A stretch of DNA of 64,000 bases from Cellulomonas sp. APG4 (GCF_009996735.1 NZ_JAACYI010000014.1:35685-99684); one strand, 5' to 3'. Shown: positions 1 to 7,297, numbered from the stretch's first letter. Translations and numbers: made by a program. The notes: generated by a model not told the origin, from the sequence alone.

Positions 1-471
1 CAGGGCGAGACCGCGCTCGTCGATCAGGTCGTCGCCCAGGAGGTCGTCGTGCAGCGCGTCCAGGTCGACGCCGGCCGTCACGGCGGACAGGCGCAGCCGG
101 GTGAGCAGCCCACCGCGGCGCACCTCGGCGTCGAGCGCGCGGGCGACGGGCAACGACTCGGCCGAGACCGGCAGCGCGAGGGCGACGGCGTCCCACCGTC
201 CGTCGGCGGCGAGCTCACGCAGCCGGGGGACGGCGTCCTCGCGCACGGCGCAGCTCAGGCACGCGTGCTCGAGCGGCACGCGCGCGTCCTCGACCACGCC
301 GTCGCGGTCCAGCACGAGGCGCCGGATCTCGCCGCCGCCCACGCCGTCGTCGTGGATGTCGTGCTGCAGCACGACGCCGGACGGGACGTCCATGAGGAAG
401 CCGAGCACGAGCGAGTCGCGCAGCACGGGGTCGACGGAGGTGAGCACCGTGAGCGGCAGCCGGTGGGACAT
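1..471 (-). CDS. CobW-like zinc-starvation protein without a P-loop, partial
   Basis: Reads from an ATG at 471 leftward off the window edge; 157 residues are visible. The hallmark of the CobW/COG0523 metal-handling GTPases is present as HACLSC at residues 69-74 followed by AVRED, which matches the cysteine motif of that family. The expected Walker A loop near the N-terminus is absent: residues 7-27 align with the usual GxxGxGKT region but contain no GK(T/S). Actinobacterial relatives with the same loss include Rv0106 of M. tuberculosis, and the mycobacterial Mrf factor, which recruits a hibernation factor to zinc-free ribosomes, belongs to this group. It diverges from the zinc-independent ribosomal protein operon across a shared Zur-like box, so co-regulation by zinc limitation is likely. 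The C-terminal half lies outside the window. Confidence 0.85.
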   Translation of the reverse strand, partial: MSHRLPLTVLTSVDPVLRDSLVLGFLMDVPSGVVLQHDIHDDGVGGGEIRRLVLDRDGVVEDARVPLEHACLSCAVREDAVPRLRELAADGRWDAVALALPVSAESLPVARALDAEVRRGGLLTRLRLSAVTAGVDLDALHDDLLGDDLIDERGLAL

Positions 472-538
472 GCGGTTCTCCCTGCGGTCGGGGACGGGGT
501 AGGGGCCGGCTCGGAACCGGACCCGAGCACGGTACGCC

Positions 539-566
539 TTGACGAGAACGATTATCAATCTCTAGT
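539..566 (+). promoter_or_regulatory. Putative promoter of the zinc-free ribosomal protein operon
   Basis: TTGACG at 539-544 is a near-consensus -35 element. A weak -10 candidate, TCTAGT, lies at 561-566 with a 16-base spacer. The spacer is almost filled by the Zur-like palindrome, an arrangement that would let a repressor block polymerase. The transcription start is not shown by sequence alone, and the -10 is poor. Confidence 0.5.
544..562. promoter_or_regulatory. Zur-box-like operator
   Basis: A 19-bp interrupted palindrome, GAGAnnGATnATCnnTCTC, is centred on 553 between the divergent CobW-like gene and the ribosomal operon. Its AT-rich core stands out against the GC-rich surroundings and resembles the core of actinobacterial Zur boxes (TGAnAATnATTnTCA type). 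Zur with zinc bound is expected to repress both directions. The assignment rests on sequence similarity and gene content. Confidence 0.7.
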
Positions 567-594
567 TTCGAGGCCCTACCCACAGGAGGTCCGC

Positions 595-831
595 ATGTCC
601 GCCGTCTGCCAGGTCCTGGGCACCACACCCGGGTTCGGCCACTCGATCTCGCACTCCCACGTGCGCACCAAGCGCCGCTTCGACCCGAACATCCAGCGCA
701 AGCGCTACTGGGTGCCCTCGCTCGGGCGGCACGTGCGCCTCCGGGTGAGCGCCCGGGGCATCCGCACGATCGACCGGCGCGGGATCGACGCCGTGGTGGC
801 CGAGATCCTCGCCCGCGGGGAGAGGCTCTGA
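595..831 (+). CDS. rpmB: Ribosomal protein L28, zinc-independent paralogue
   Basis: A 78-residue large-subunit protein. The N-terminal [16 protein letters not shown] block is diagnostic of L28. The start VCQVLG has one cysteine and no CxxC pair, so the protein cannot form the zinc ribbon of the housekeeping copy (the C-minus form). The ATG at 595 is preceded by AGGAGG with good spacing, and upstream in-frame starts would run through the promoter. It is first in a seven-gene operon and its stop overlaps the next start by one base. Expression is probably induced under zinc depletion by loss of Zur binding at 544-562. Confidence 0.93.
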   Translation: MSAVCQVLGTTPGFGHSISHSHVRTKRRFDPNIQRKRYWVPSLGRHVRLRVSARGIRTIDRRGIDAVVAEILARGERL

Positions 832-1001
832 TGGCCGCCCGGCGACAGGACCAGCGCCCGATCATCACCCTGCGCTCCGCAGCCGGGACCGGCGCGTCAT
901 ACGTCACGCGGAAGAACCGACGCACCACGCCCGAGCGGCTCGTGCTGCGCAAGTACGACCCGGTGCTGCGGCGCCACGTCGAGTTCAAGGAGAGCCGCTG
1001 A
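831..1001 (+). CDS. rpmG: Ribosomal protein L33, zinc-independent paralogue
   Basis: A 56-residue basic protein, [10 protein letters not shown] followed by [20 protein letters not shown], with the typical L33 TxNR-like segment and a C-terminal [16 protein letters not shown]. The two CxxC pairs of the zinc-binding form are absent. Its start and stop codons overlap the neighbouring genes by single bases (TGATG), so translation is coupled from L28 through to S14. It replaces the zinc-containing L33 when zinc is scarce (known for this family; inferred here). Confidence 0.92.
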   Translation: MAARRQDQRPIITLRSAAGTGASYVTRKNRRTTPERLVLRKYDPVLRRHVEFKESR

Positions 1002-1306
1002 TGGCCAAGGCGAGCAAGATCGCGCGCGACGCCCACCGCCGCGCCGTCGTCGCCCGGCACGCCGAGCGCCGTCGCGAGCTCAAGGCCGCGGCCGTGGACG
1101 TCCACGCGACCCCCGAGGAGCGCGCCCGTGCCATGGCGGAGCTGCACGCCCTGCCGCGCGACGCGAGCCCCACCCGCGTGCGCAACCGGGACGTCGTCGA
1201 CGGTCGACCGCGCGGTCACCTGCGCGCGTTCGGGCTCTCGCGGGTGCGCATGCGGCAGATGGCGCTGCGCGGCGAGCTGCCCGGGATCACGAAGTCGAGC
1301 TGGTAG
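1001..1306 (+). CDS. rpsN: Ribosomal protein S14, zinc-independent long form
   Basis: A 101-residue S14 of the long, cysteine-free class. It has an N-terminal helical extension ([15 protein letters not shown]) and the conserved C-terminal block from [20 protein letters not shown] to [10 protein letters not shown]. The zinc-binding short form of about 61 residues carries CxxC motifs that are missing here. Coupled to L33 by a one-base overlap and followed 12 bases later by L31 with an AGGAGG in the gap. It acts in the 30S head; this copy would free the zinc of the housekeeping S14. Confidence 0.94.
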   Translation: MAKASKIARDAHRRAVVARHAERRRELKAAAVDVHATPEERARAMAELHALPRDASPTRVRNRDVVDGRPRGHLRAFGLSRVRMRQMALRGELPGITKSSW

Positions 1307-1318
1307 GAGGCCAGAGCC

Positions 1319-1582
1319 ATGCGCAAGGACATCCATCCGCCGTACCACCCGGTCGTGTTCCGCGACCTCACCACGGACACGGCGTTCCTCACGCGGTCCA
1401 CCGTGACGTCCGAGCGGACGACGACCTGGACGGACGGCCGCACGTACCCCGTGGTCGACGTCGACGTGTCGAGCGCGAGCCACCCGTTCTGGACGGGCCG
1501 CACGCGCGTGCTCGACACCGAGGGCCGCGTCGAGCAGTTCCGTCGCCGCTACGGCCAGCGGCCCGACGGCGGTGCGCGATGA
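1319..1582 (+). CDS. rpmE2: Ribosomal protein L31 type B, zinc-independent
   Basis: An 87-residue type B L31: [16 protein letters not shown] start, central [17 protein letters not shown] block and the VEQFRRRYG tail are all characteristic. Type B lacks the CxxC zinc site of L31 type A. The ATG at 1319 has AGGAGG about ten bases upstream. Its TGA overlaps the L36 start (ATGA). L31 forms intersubunit bridge B1b, and exchange of the A and B types under zinc stress is well established in bacteria. Confidence 0.94.
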   Translation: MRKDIHPPYHPVVFRDLTTDTAFLTRSTVTSERTTTWTDGRTYPVVDVDVSSASHPFWTGRTRVLDTEGRVEQFRRRYGQRPDGGAR

Positions 1583-1701
1583 AGGTGCGTGCGTCGCTCG
1601 CCTCGCTCGCGAAGAAGGACGGCGCGATCGTCGTGCGTCGTCGCGGGCGGGTCTACGTGCTCAACAAGCGCAACCCGCGCTGGAAGGGGCGGCAGGGCTG
1701 A
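1579..1701 (+). CDS. rpmJ: Ribosomal protein L36, zinc-independent paralogue
   Basis: A 40-residue protein beginning [17 protein letters not shown] and ending NPRWKGRQG. The MKVRxS start and KxRQG end are L36 signatures. The CxxC and C/H ligands of the zinc ribbon are replaced by A, K and N. It overlaps L31 upstream (ATGA) and L32 downstream by one base, so it is fully embedded in the operon. It is easily missed by gene callers because of its size; the conserved ends and tight coupling make it secure. Confidence 0.92.
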   Translation: MKVRASLASLAKKDGAIVVRRRGRVYVLNKRNPRWKGRQG

Positions 1702-1889
1702 TGGCCGTCCCCAAGCGACGCATGTCCCGCTCCCGCACGCGCTCGCGGCGTGCGCAGTGGAAGGCCGAGCCCGTGCGGCTCGTCGAGGTGGTCGTCGACG
1801 GCCGCTCCGTGCACGTCCCGCGCCGCCTCGCACGAGCGGTGCAGCGCGGGCTGATCGATCCGTGGAACCCCGAACGAGGAGAGACATGA
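1701..1889 (+). CDS. rpmF: Ribosomal protein L32, cysteine-free paralogue
   Basis: A 62-residue protein. The N-terminal [20 protein letters not shown] is the unmistakable L32 start. The remainder contains none of the four cysteines of zinc-ribbon L32, and instead has the continuous stretch [18 protein letters not shown]. Start at 1701 overlaps the L36 stop by one base; the stop overlaps the HU start. A zinc-free L32 in the Zur operon extends the usual L28/L33/S14/S18 set described in mycobacteria and Streptomyces. Confidence 0.92.
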   Translation: MAVPKRRMSRSRTRSRRAQWKAEPVRLVEVVVDGRSVHVPRRLARAVQRGLIDPWNPERGET

Positions 1890-2167
1890 CCCTGAACCGC
1901 CCCGACGTCGTCGAGCGCGTGGCCGAGCGCGCCCAGCTGTCCCGTGCACAGGCAGACGCCGCCCTGACCGCCGTGCAGGACGTGCTCGCCGACGCGCTGC
2001 GCGACGGCGTCGCCGTGCGCATCCCCGGCCTGCTGGTCGCCGAGCCCACCGAGCGTGCGGCGCGCACCGGGCGACACCCGCGCACGGGGGAGCCGCTCGA
2101 GATCCCCGCCGGTCGTGGGGTGCGCCTCGCGCCCGGCTCGGTGCTCAAGGCCGCCGTCCGCGCGTGA
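1886..2167 (+). CDS. HU-like nucleoid protein, last gene of the zinc operon
   Basis: A 93-residue HU/IHF-family protein. The N-terminal helices ([20 protein letters not shown]) are followed by the beta-arm region with [20 protein letters not shown] and a C-terminal [16 protein letters not shown] dimers bend DNA through the arms. The ATG at 1886 overlaps the L32 stop (ATGA) and CGAGGAGAG precedes it. HU has no zinc site, so its place in a zinc-replacement operon is unexpected; it may be a stress-specific HU or bind RNA/ribosomes. The arm tip RTGRHPRTG resembles the canonical RxGRNPxTG. A dedicated hairpin terminator follows. Confidence 0.88.
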   Translation: MTLNRPDVVERVAERAQLSRAQADAALTAVQDVLADALRDGVAVRIPGLLVAEPTERAARTGRHPRTGEPLEIPAGRGVRLAPGSVLKAAVRA

Positions 2168-2175
2168 GCTGCCGT

Positions 2176-2207
2176 CGGGGCCCCGCAGGAAGGTCTGCGG
2201 GGCCCCG
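2176..2207 (+). terminator. Intrinsic terminator of the zinc operon
   Basis: A perfect 13-bp GC stem (CGGGGCCCCGCAG at 2176-2188 paired with 2195-2207) with the six-base loop GAAGGT begins eight bases after the HU stop. There is no U tract, as is common in high-GC actinobacteria. Confidence 0.8.
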
Positions 2208-2277
2208 ATGAGTTCGGCCGTCCCCGCGTGTCAGACCTGAGGTGCAGGGTGCACACGTCCGGACTCTGGGAGCCAGC

Positions 2278-3162
2278 ATGACCACGCCGACCATCCTCAC
2301 CACGCACACGCTCGACGTGCCGGGCGCGACGCTCACCTACGACGTGCGCGGCTCGCTCCCGGCCGCCGGCGGGCACCCGCCGCTGCTCGCGATCGGCCAG
2401 CCCATGGACGCGAGCGGCTTCGGCACGCTCGCCTCCTACCTGACGGACCGGACCGTCGTCACCTACGACCCGCGCGGGATCTCGCGCAGCACCCGGCACG
2501 ACGGCGGCACGACGCACGACCCGGAGCAGCAGGCGGACGACCTGCACCTGCTCATCGAGGAGCTCGGCGCCGGGCCCGTGGACCTGTTCGGCTCGAGCGG
2601 TGGGGCCGTGACCGGCCTCGCTCTCGTCGCGCGGCACCCGCAGGACGTGCGCACGCTCGTCGCGCACGAGCCACCCGCGCTGTCGGTTCTCCCCGATGCC
2701 GCACAGGCGTTCGCCGCTGCGCGCAAGGTCGACGAGACCTACGCCGAGCGGGGGTGGGGAGCGGGCATGGCGATGTTCATCGCGCTGACCTCGTGGCAGG
2801 GCGAGTTCACGTCCGACTTCGGTGACCCCGCACCCGACCCCGCGGCCTTCGGCCTGCCCGCCGAGGACAACGGCTCGCGCGACGACCCTCTGATGTCCGG
2901 GGCCTCTGCCGCGGTGACTGCCTACCGGCCCGACGTCGAGGCCCTGCGCGCCGCTCCGACCAGGGTGGTGATCGCCGCAGGCATCGAGAGCAAGGGGATC
3001 CTCACCTGGCGCACCTCCGAGGCGATCGCGGCCGCGCTCGGCACCCAGCTCGCGGTGTTCCCGAGCAACCACGGCGGGTTCCTCGGCGACGAGTTCGGCC
3101 AGCCGGGCGAGCCCGAGGCCTTCGCGGCACGCCTGCGCGAGGTGCTCGACGGCGAGTCCTGA
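2278..3162 (+). CDS. Alpha/beta hydrolase
   Basis: A 294-residue cytosolic alpha/beta-hydrolase-fold protein. The nucleophile elbow is G-S-S-G-G with Ser107 as the predicted nucleophile. The segment YDPRGISRST (63-72) is the strand-4 turn typical of this superfamily, and His265 in NHGGF is the likely catalytic histidine. Glu237 or a nearby acid may complete the triad. The ATG at 2278 was chosen over an upstream ATG because GGGAG sits just before it and the family start (TILTTHTLDVPG) follows. It is monocistronic after the zinc operon terminator. The substrate cannot be told from sequence. Confidence 0.85.
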   Translation: MTTPTILTTHTLDVPGATLTYDVRGSLPAAGGHPPLLAIGQPMDASGFGTLASYLTDRTVVTYDPRGISRSTRHDGGTTHDPEQQADDLHLLIEELGAGPVDLFGSSGGAVTGLALVARHPQDVRTLVAHEPPALSVLPDAAQAFAAARKVDETYAERGWGAGMAMFIALTSWQGEFTSDFGDPAPDPAAFGLPAEDNGSRDDPLMSGASAAVTAYRPDVEALRAAPTRVVIAAGIESKGILTWRTSEAIAAALGTQLAVFPSNHGGFLGDEFGQPGEPEAFAARLREVLDGES

Positions 3163-3240
3163 CGACGGGTACCGGACGCGGATCGTCCGGACCGGGTCCT
3201 ACCGTTCCACGCAGGACGACGTCGCGTGGGAGGGACTGAG

Positions 3241-4026
3241 ATGGCCGAGGAGTACGTGCGCACAGGGCAGTTCCGGGGGGCGACGTTCCGGCAGGCGAGC
3301 TTCGCGGGTGCGGAGTTCCGCGAGGTCGACCTGAGCGGAGTGGCGGTTCGCGACAGCGACCTGCGCGGCGTGCGCCTGGCGAGCTGTGCCGTGGACGGCC
3401 TGGTGATCACCGGGATCGACGGGATGGCCGGCGAGGTGGTGGTCGACGATGTGCCCGTGGGCGCGTTCGTCGCCTCGGAGCTCGACCGGCGCTTCCCCGA
3501 ACGCGTGCGGCTGCGCGCGGTGCGCACGGCCGACGACGTGCGCGCGATGTGGGCACAGGTCGAGGAGCTGTGGGCGGGCACGCTCGGACACGCCGCGGCC
3601 TTGCCCGACGACGCGTTGCACAGGCGGGTGGACGGCGAGTGGTCGTTCGTCGAGACGCTGCGCCACCTCGTCTACGTGGTCGACACGTGGGTGGGGCTGG
3701 CCCTGCAGGGCCGCGCTGACTCGTTCCACCCGTGGGCGCTGCCGCAGAGCGACCTGCCCGACGACGCCGCGGCGGCGGTGGGGCTCGACCGTGACGCGCG
3801 CCCCGCGTTCGACGACGTCGTCGCTCTTGTGCGGGAGCGCTGGGGCGCCGTCCGGCACGCGCTCGACGAGGTCACCGACGGGTCGCTCGACGAGCAACGC
3901 ACGGTCCGACTGCCCGGTGAGGACGACGCACCGGTCACCGTGCGGCGCTGCGTCGGCACGGTGCTGCGCGAGCACGTGGAGCACCGCCGCTTCGCCGAGC
4001 GCGACCTCGCCGCACTCGCCCGCTGA
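3241..4026 (+). CDS. Pentapeptide-repeat and DinB-like fusion protein
   Basis: A 261-residue protein. Residues 10-50 form pentapeptide-like repeats (FRGAT, FRQAS, FAGAE, FREVD, LSGVA). From about 85 onward it reads as a DinB-like four-helix bundle, with the helix-1 region MWAQVEELW, the EWSFVETLRHLVYVVD segment and a final REHVEHRRFAERDL. In DinB folds, histidines from such positions bind a divalent metal; those at LRHLV and EHVEH are candidates. The ATG at 3241 has GGGAGG upstream. Such fusions are annotated in actinobacteria as DinB family proteins; the activity is unknown. Confidence 0.8.
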   Translation: MAEEYVRTGQFRGATFRQASFAGAEFREVDLSGVAVRDSDLRGVRLASCAVDGLVITGIDGMAGEVVVDDVPVGAFVASELDRRFPERVRLRAVRTADDVRAMWAQVEELWAGTLGHAAALPDDALHRRVDGEWSFVETLRHLVYVVDTWVGLALQGRADSFHPWALPQSDLPDDAAAAVGLDRDARPAFDDVVALVRERWGAVRHALDEVTDGSLDEQRTVRLPGEDDAPVTVRRCVGTVLREHVEHRRFAERDLAALAR

Positions 4027-4086
4027 GCGCACCACGCCGCTGCGCTGAACCTGCGGCTCGATCCGTCACCACCGAGAGGACAGACC

Positions 4087-4476
4087 ATGGCACTGCCCGT
4101 TCCCATCGACCCCGAAGGGCTCCTGCGCAGCCCGGCGTTCGCCCACGGCATGCTCGCTCCACCCGGCCCCACGCTGTACGTCGGCGGGCAGAACGGCGTC
4201 GACGTGCGGGGCGAGCTGCTCCAGGGCCTCCGGGCCCAGACCGAGCAGGCGCTGCGCAACGTGCTCGCCGTTCTCGACGCGGCGGGCACCGACGCCGACC
4301 ACGTGGTCCGGATGACCATCTACCTCGCCCCTGACGTGGACCCTGACGAGGCCTACGCCGCGTCGGCCGAGGTGTGGGGCGTGCGCCGCACCGCGGTGTC
4401 CGTGCTGTCCCTGGCTCCCGCGCGCCCTGGCGCCCTCGTCGAGATCGACGCCATCGCAATCGTCCCGACGGACTGA
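4087..4476 (+). CDS. RidA family protein
   Basis: A 129-residue YjgF/YER057c/UK114 protein. RidA proteins form trimers and hydrolyse reactive enamine/imine intermediates of PLP enzymes. The typical YVGGQNGVDVRGEL segment (31-44) and the C-terminal APARPGALVEIDAIAI are present. Arg113 lies where the substrate carboxylate-binding arginine of active RidA sits. The ATG at 4087 is preceded by GAGAGGACAG. It may be a RidA subgroup member with another substrate. A 66-bp hairpin repeat lies 40 bases after the stop. Confidence 0.88.
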   Translation: MALPVPIDPEGLLRSPAFAHGMLAPPGPTLYVGGQNGVDVRGELLQGLRAQTEQALRNVLAVLDAAGTDADHVVRMTIYLAPDVDPDEAYAASAEVWGVRRTAVSVLSLAPARPGALVEIDAIAIVPTD

Positions 4477-4516
4477 TCGAGCCCGGCGTGCGCCGGCGCC
4501 CCGCCGACAGCCCGCC

Positions 4517-4582
4517 GAGATCGCACTCCCGCACCGAGATCGCACTCTCGACGGTGCGATCTCGGTGCGGCAGTGCGATCTC
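4517..4582. repeat. 66-bp hairpin repeat, copy 1
   Basis: Outer arms GAGATCGCACT (4517-4527) and its complement (4572-4582) enclose inner arms GCACCGAGATCGCAC (4531-4545) and its complement (4554-4568), with an eight-base loop TCTCGACG. The element is the same length and nearly the same sequence as the one at 7134-7199. The half-sequence GAGATCGCAC occurs twice in each arm, so each arm is itself a direct repeat. It lies between RidA and the next plus-strand gene and could terminate transcription or be a REP-like dispersed element. Confidence 0.9.
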
Positions 4583-4653
4583 ACGCTCGAGTCCGGGCGT
4601 CCGGGTGCCGATGTCTACATCGAGCGGGGCATCGCCCGCGTAGGGGGGCAGCC

Positions 4654-5337
4654 GTGGTTGCTGAGCAGGGGACGCGTGGCGCCGAGCAGCGGGTCACGCG
4701 TCGATCGCTGCACCGGCCCGGCCGCGCCGCCCCCGACCCTCCCGGCGTCCCCCGCCTGCCGGTGACGTGGCGCCCCCGCCGGAGGCTCGTCGTCCTCATC
4801 GCCGTCGTCGCAGTGGTCCAACCGGGACGGCGGGGCAGCCTCCTGCTGCTTGCGATTCAGGAGGGTCCGGGCTCGCGGGCCGCCCTCGTGAGCCTCGCCT
4901 TCGCGGTGGCAGGGCTGGCCCTCGCGGTTCTCTTCGCGCGCGGCTCCCTGAGCCTGAGATCTGACGTGCACGGGAGGACCGTGCTGGTCCACCAGGGCCT
5001 GCTGCGTCGCCGCGAGGTGCGACTCTCCGACATCGGTGAGGTGTGCGTGGTCGACGGTCCGGCGAGGCGTGTCCTTCTTCTCGACCGACGCGGTGGCGTC
5101 ATCGCAGTGCTCGGCGCCTGCCCCGAGTTCTGGCAGCGTCCCGACGTCCATGCCCTGCTCGGCGACGAGGGAGTCGCGGTGCGTCGCGAGATCCTCCTTG
5201 ACCGCGCGGTCGACATCGAGGCCGCGTACCCGGGGTCGACGGCCTGGGTCGAGCGCAGCAAGCTCCGTCTGTTCGGAGTCGTCGCCCCGCTGGTGCTGCT
5301 CGGTGTCTTCCTGCTCGCCTGGCTTCTCGAGGCCTGA
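4654..5337 (+). CDS. Three-segment membrane protein of unknown function
   Basis: A 227-residue protein with hydrophobic segments at about 48-58 (LVVLIAVVAVV), 75-95 (LVSLAFAVAGLALAVLF) and at the C-terminus (LFGVVAPLVLLGVFLLAWLLE). Between the last two lies a soluble beta-rich region (VLVHQGLLRRREVRLSDIGE) reminiscent of a PH-like domain of bacterial membrane proteins. The start is uncertain: I chose GTG 4654 because GGGGGG precedes it, while the open frame extends upstream into the hairpin repeat. A start nearer to VTWRPRRR at about 4764 is also possible. I do not recognise the family. Confidence 0.6.
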   Translation: MVAEQGTRGAEQRVTRRSLHRPGRAAPDPPGVPRLPVTWRPRRRLVVLIAVVAVVQPGRRGSLLLLAIQEGPGSRAALVSLAFAVAGLALAVLFARGSLSLRSDVHGRTVLVHQGLLRRREVRLSDIGEVCVVDGPARRVLLLDRRGGVIAVLGACPEFWQRPDVHALLGDEGVAVRREILLDRAVDIEAAYPGSTAWVERSKLRLFGVVAPLVLLGVFLLAWLLEA

Positions 5338-5462
5338 CGCAACTGCGCCGGCCGTGGTGCGGGTCCTCGCGCTGTCGCGATGATGTCGAGACCGGCGTGC
5401 CGGCTCCGTCCCAGGGGTGTCACGTCGACGACGGCGTGGCCGGACCGAGAAGGAGACGGACG

Positions 5463-5876
5463 ATGGCGAAGTTCTTGCTGCTCAAGCACTACCGCGGCGG
5501 CCCTCAGCAGCGACCCAACGCGCGCACGCCGATGGAGGAGTGGACGCCGGCGGAGATCGCCGCGCACCTGCGCTTCATGGAGGACATGGCGGACGACCTG
5601 CGTCGCCGCGGCGAGTGGGTGGGTGGCGAGGCCCTCGCTCCCGAGGGGGCGTTCGTGCGGTACGACGGCGAGGGGAGGCCGCCGGTGACCGACGGGCCGT
5701 TCGCCGAGACCAAGGACCTCATCGCGGGCTGGATGATGATCGACGTCGAGTCGCTCGAGCGTGCCCACGAGACCGCCGCGTACCTCTCGTCCGCACCGGG
5801 GCCAGGTGGCCGCCCGCTCGAGGAGTGGATCGAGGTGCGGCCCTTCCTGGAGTACACGCCGCCGGTGGTCGACTGA
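5463..5876 (+). CDS. DGPF/YCII domain protein, partner of the ECF42-type sigma factor
   Basis: A 137-residue YCII-related protein. It has the family signature DGPFAETKDLIAGW (around residues 76-89) and ends in a FxEYTPP tail. The ATG at 5463 follows GAAGGAGACGG. Two bases separate its stop from the sigma-factor start. DGPF proteins are the standard genomic partners of ECF42 sigma factors, and their genes are often targets of that sigma factor. The biochemical role is unknown; YCII folds in general resemble dimeric ferredoxin-like proteins with an Asp/His active site. Confidence 0.88.
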   Translation: MAKFLLLKHYRGGPQQRPNARTPMEEWTPAEIAAHLRFMEDMADDLRRRGEWVGGEALAPEGAFVRYDGEGRPPVTDGPFAETKDLIAGWMMIDVESLERAHETAAYLSSAPGPGGRPLEEWIEVRPFLEYTPPVVD

Positions 5877-5878
5877 CC

Positions 5879-7024
5879 GTGGACGAGCTGCTGAGGCCAC
5901 TCGTGCCCCAGGTGCTCGGCGTCCTCGTCCGTCGCGGGGCCGACCTCGCGACGGCCGAGGACGCCGTCCAGGACGCCCTGGTCGAGGCCGTGCGCCGGTG
6001 GCCCGACGGGTTCCCGGAGGACCCGAAGGGCTGGCTCGTCACGGTCGCGTGGCGCAAGCTCGTCGACGCGCACCGCTCGGAGGCGTCCCGCCGGACGCGC
6101 GAGGTGCGGGTGCTGCACGACGTCGCCCAGGGGCCCGTCGAGCAGCGGGACGACACGCTCCAGCTGCTCTTCTGGTGCTGCCACCCGGCGCTCACCTCCG
6201 CGTCCGCGGTGGCCCTGACCCTGCGCGCCGTCGGCGGCCTGACGACGCGCCAGATCGCCGAGGCGTACCTGGTGCCCGAGGCGACCATGGCGCAGCGCAT
6301 CTCGCGTGCCAAGCGCACCGTCTCCGAGCACGGGGTGGGCGCCGACGGCGACCTCGGCGCGGTGCTGCGCGTGCTGTACCTCGTGTTCAACGAGGGGTAC
6401 ACGGGGGAGGTGGATCTCGCTGCCGAGGCGATCCGGCTCACGCGCTTGCTCGCCCGGCTCAGCCCCGAGCCCGAGGTGGGTGGGTTGCTCGCACTGATGC
6501 TGCTGCACCACGCGCGTCGCCCCGCGCGCCGGGACGCCGACGGCATGCTCGTGCCGCTCGGCCGCCAGGACCGCAGCCTCTGGGGCACCAGCCTGATCGC
6601 CGAGGGTGTCGACGTGCTCCAGACCGCGCTCGCGCAGGACAGGCTCGGGGAGTACCAGGCGCAGGCGGCGATCGCGGCGCTGCACTGCGATGCGCGTTCG
6701 GCCGACGAGACGGACTGGCCCCAGGTGCTCGAGTGGTACGACGAGCTGCTGCGGATCAACCCCTCGCCCGTGGTCGCGCTCAACCGCGCGGTCGCGGTCG
6801 GCGAGGTGGACGGCGCTCGCGCGGGGCTCGCTGCGCTCGCGTCCGTGCCCGACGACGTGCCACGCAGGGCGGCGGTCGCGGCCTGGCTGCACGAACGCGC
6901 CGGCGAGCCGGCCACGGCCGCCGAGCTCTACGCGCACGCGGCGTCGTCGGCCGCCAACCTCGCCGAGCGCCACCACCTGTTGCGCGAGGCCGCCCGCCTC
7001 GCGCCAGACGCCCCAGGAACCTGA
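5879..7024 (+). CDS. ECF42-type RNA polymerase sigma factor with C-terminal extension
   Basis: A 381-residue sigma factor, about twice the size of a plain ECF. Region 2 covers roughly residues 1-75 (DLATAEDAVQDALVEAVRRWP, WLVTVAWRKLVDAHR). Region 4 covers about 95-150, with helix-turn-helix LTTRQIAEAYLVPEATMAQRI. The remaining 200 residues form the helical, TPR-like extension of ECF42 (LYLVFNEGYTG, LLLHHARRPARRDADGMLVPL, INPSPVVALNRAVAVGE). In this group the extension replaces an anti-sigma factor as regulator. The GTG start at 5879 lies two bases after the DGPF stop, so they are coupled. Confidence 0.9.
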   Translation: MDELLRPLVPQVLGVLVRRGADLATAEDAVQDALVEAVRRWPDGFPEDPKGWLVTVAWRKLVDAHRSEASRRTREVRVLHDVAQGPVEQRDDTLQLLFWCCHPALTSASAVALTLRAVGGLTTRQIAEAYLVPEATMAQRISRAKRTVSEHGVGADGDLGAVLRVLYLVFNEGYTGEVDLAAEAIRLTRLLARLSPEPEVGGLLALMLLHHARRPARRDADGMLVPLGRQDRSLWGTSLIAEGVDVLQTALAQDRLGEYQAQAAIAALHCDARSADETDWPQVLEWYDELLRINPSPVVALNRAVAVGEVDGARAGLAALASVPDDVPRRAAVAAWLHERAGEPATAAELYAHAASSAANLAERHHLLREAARLAPDAPGT

Positions 7025-7052
7025 CCCGCCCGCGCCTGCCCGCCGCCCCCAC

Positions 7053-7094
7053 CCGCCCCCTCCCACCTGCCCCCTCCCACCCGCCCCCTCCCAC
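7053..7094. repeat. Three 14-bp C-rich tandem units
   Basis: CCGCCCCCTCCCAC at 7053-7066, CTGCCCCCTCCCAC at 7067-7080 and CCGCCCCCTCCCAC at 7081-7094. The tract forms the 5-prime C-rich arm before hairpin copy 2; a G-rich stretch at about 7201-7287 follows the hairpin, so the regions can partly pair across it. Confidence 0.85.
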
Positions 7095-7133
7095 ACGCCG
7101 CGCCCCGGCCCCATCCACCCCCACCCGGGTGTT

Positions 7134-7199
7134 GAGATCGCACTTCTGCACCGAGATCGCACTCTCGACAGTGCGATCTCGGTGCGGGAGTGCGATCTC
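7134..7199. repeat. 66-bp hairpin repeat, copy 2
   Basis: The same architecture and length as the copy at 4517. Outer arms are 7134-7144 and 7189-7199, inner 15-bp arms are 7148-7162 and 7171-7185, and the loop is TCTCGACA. It differs from copy 1 at only a few positions, in the internal bulge (TCT versus CCC) and the loop. It follows the sigma-factor gene and lies between C-rich and G-rich tracts. Confidence 0.92.
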
Positions 7200-7297
7200 A
7201 CGGCGGTGGGTGGCTGCGCCGGGGGATGGGCGATGGGGGCGGGGGCTGGCGGCCGCCGTGGGGTGCCGCGCGGAGGGGGCCGTGCGAGGGTGAGGTG

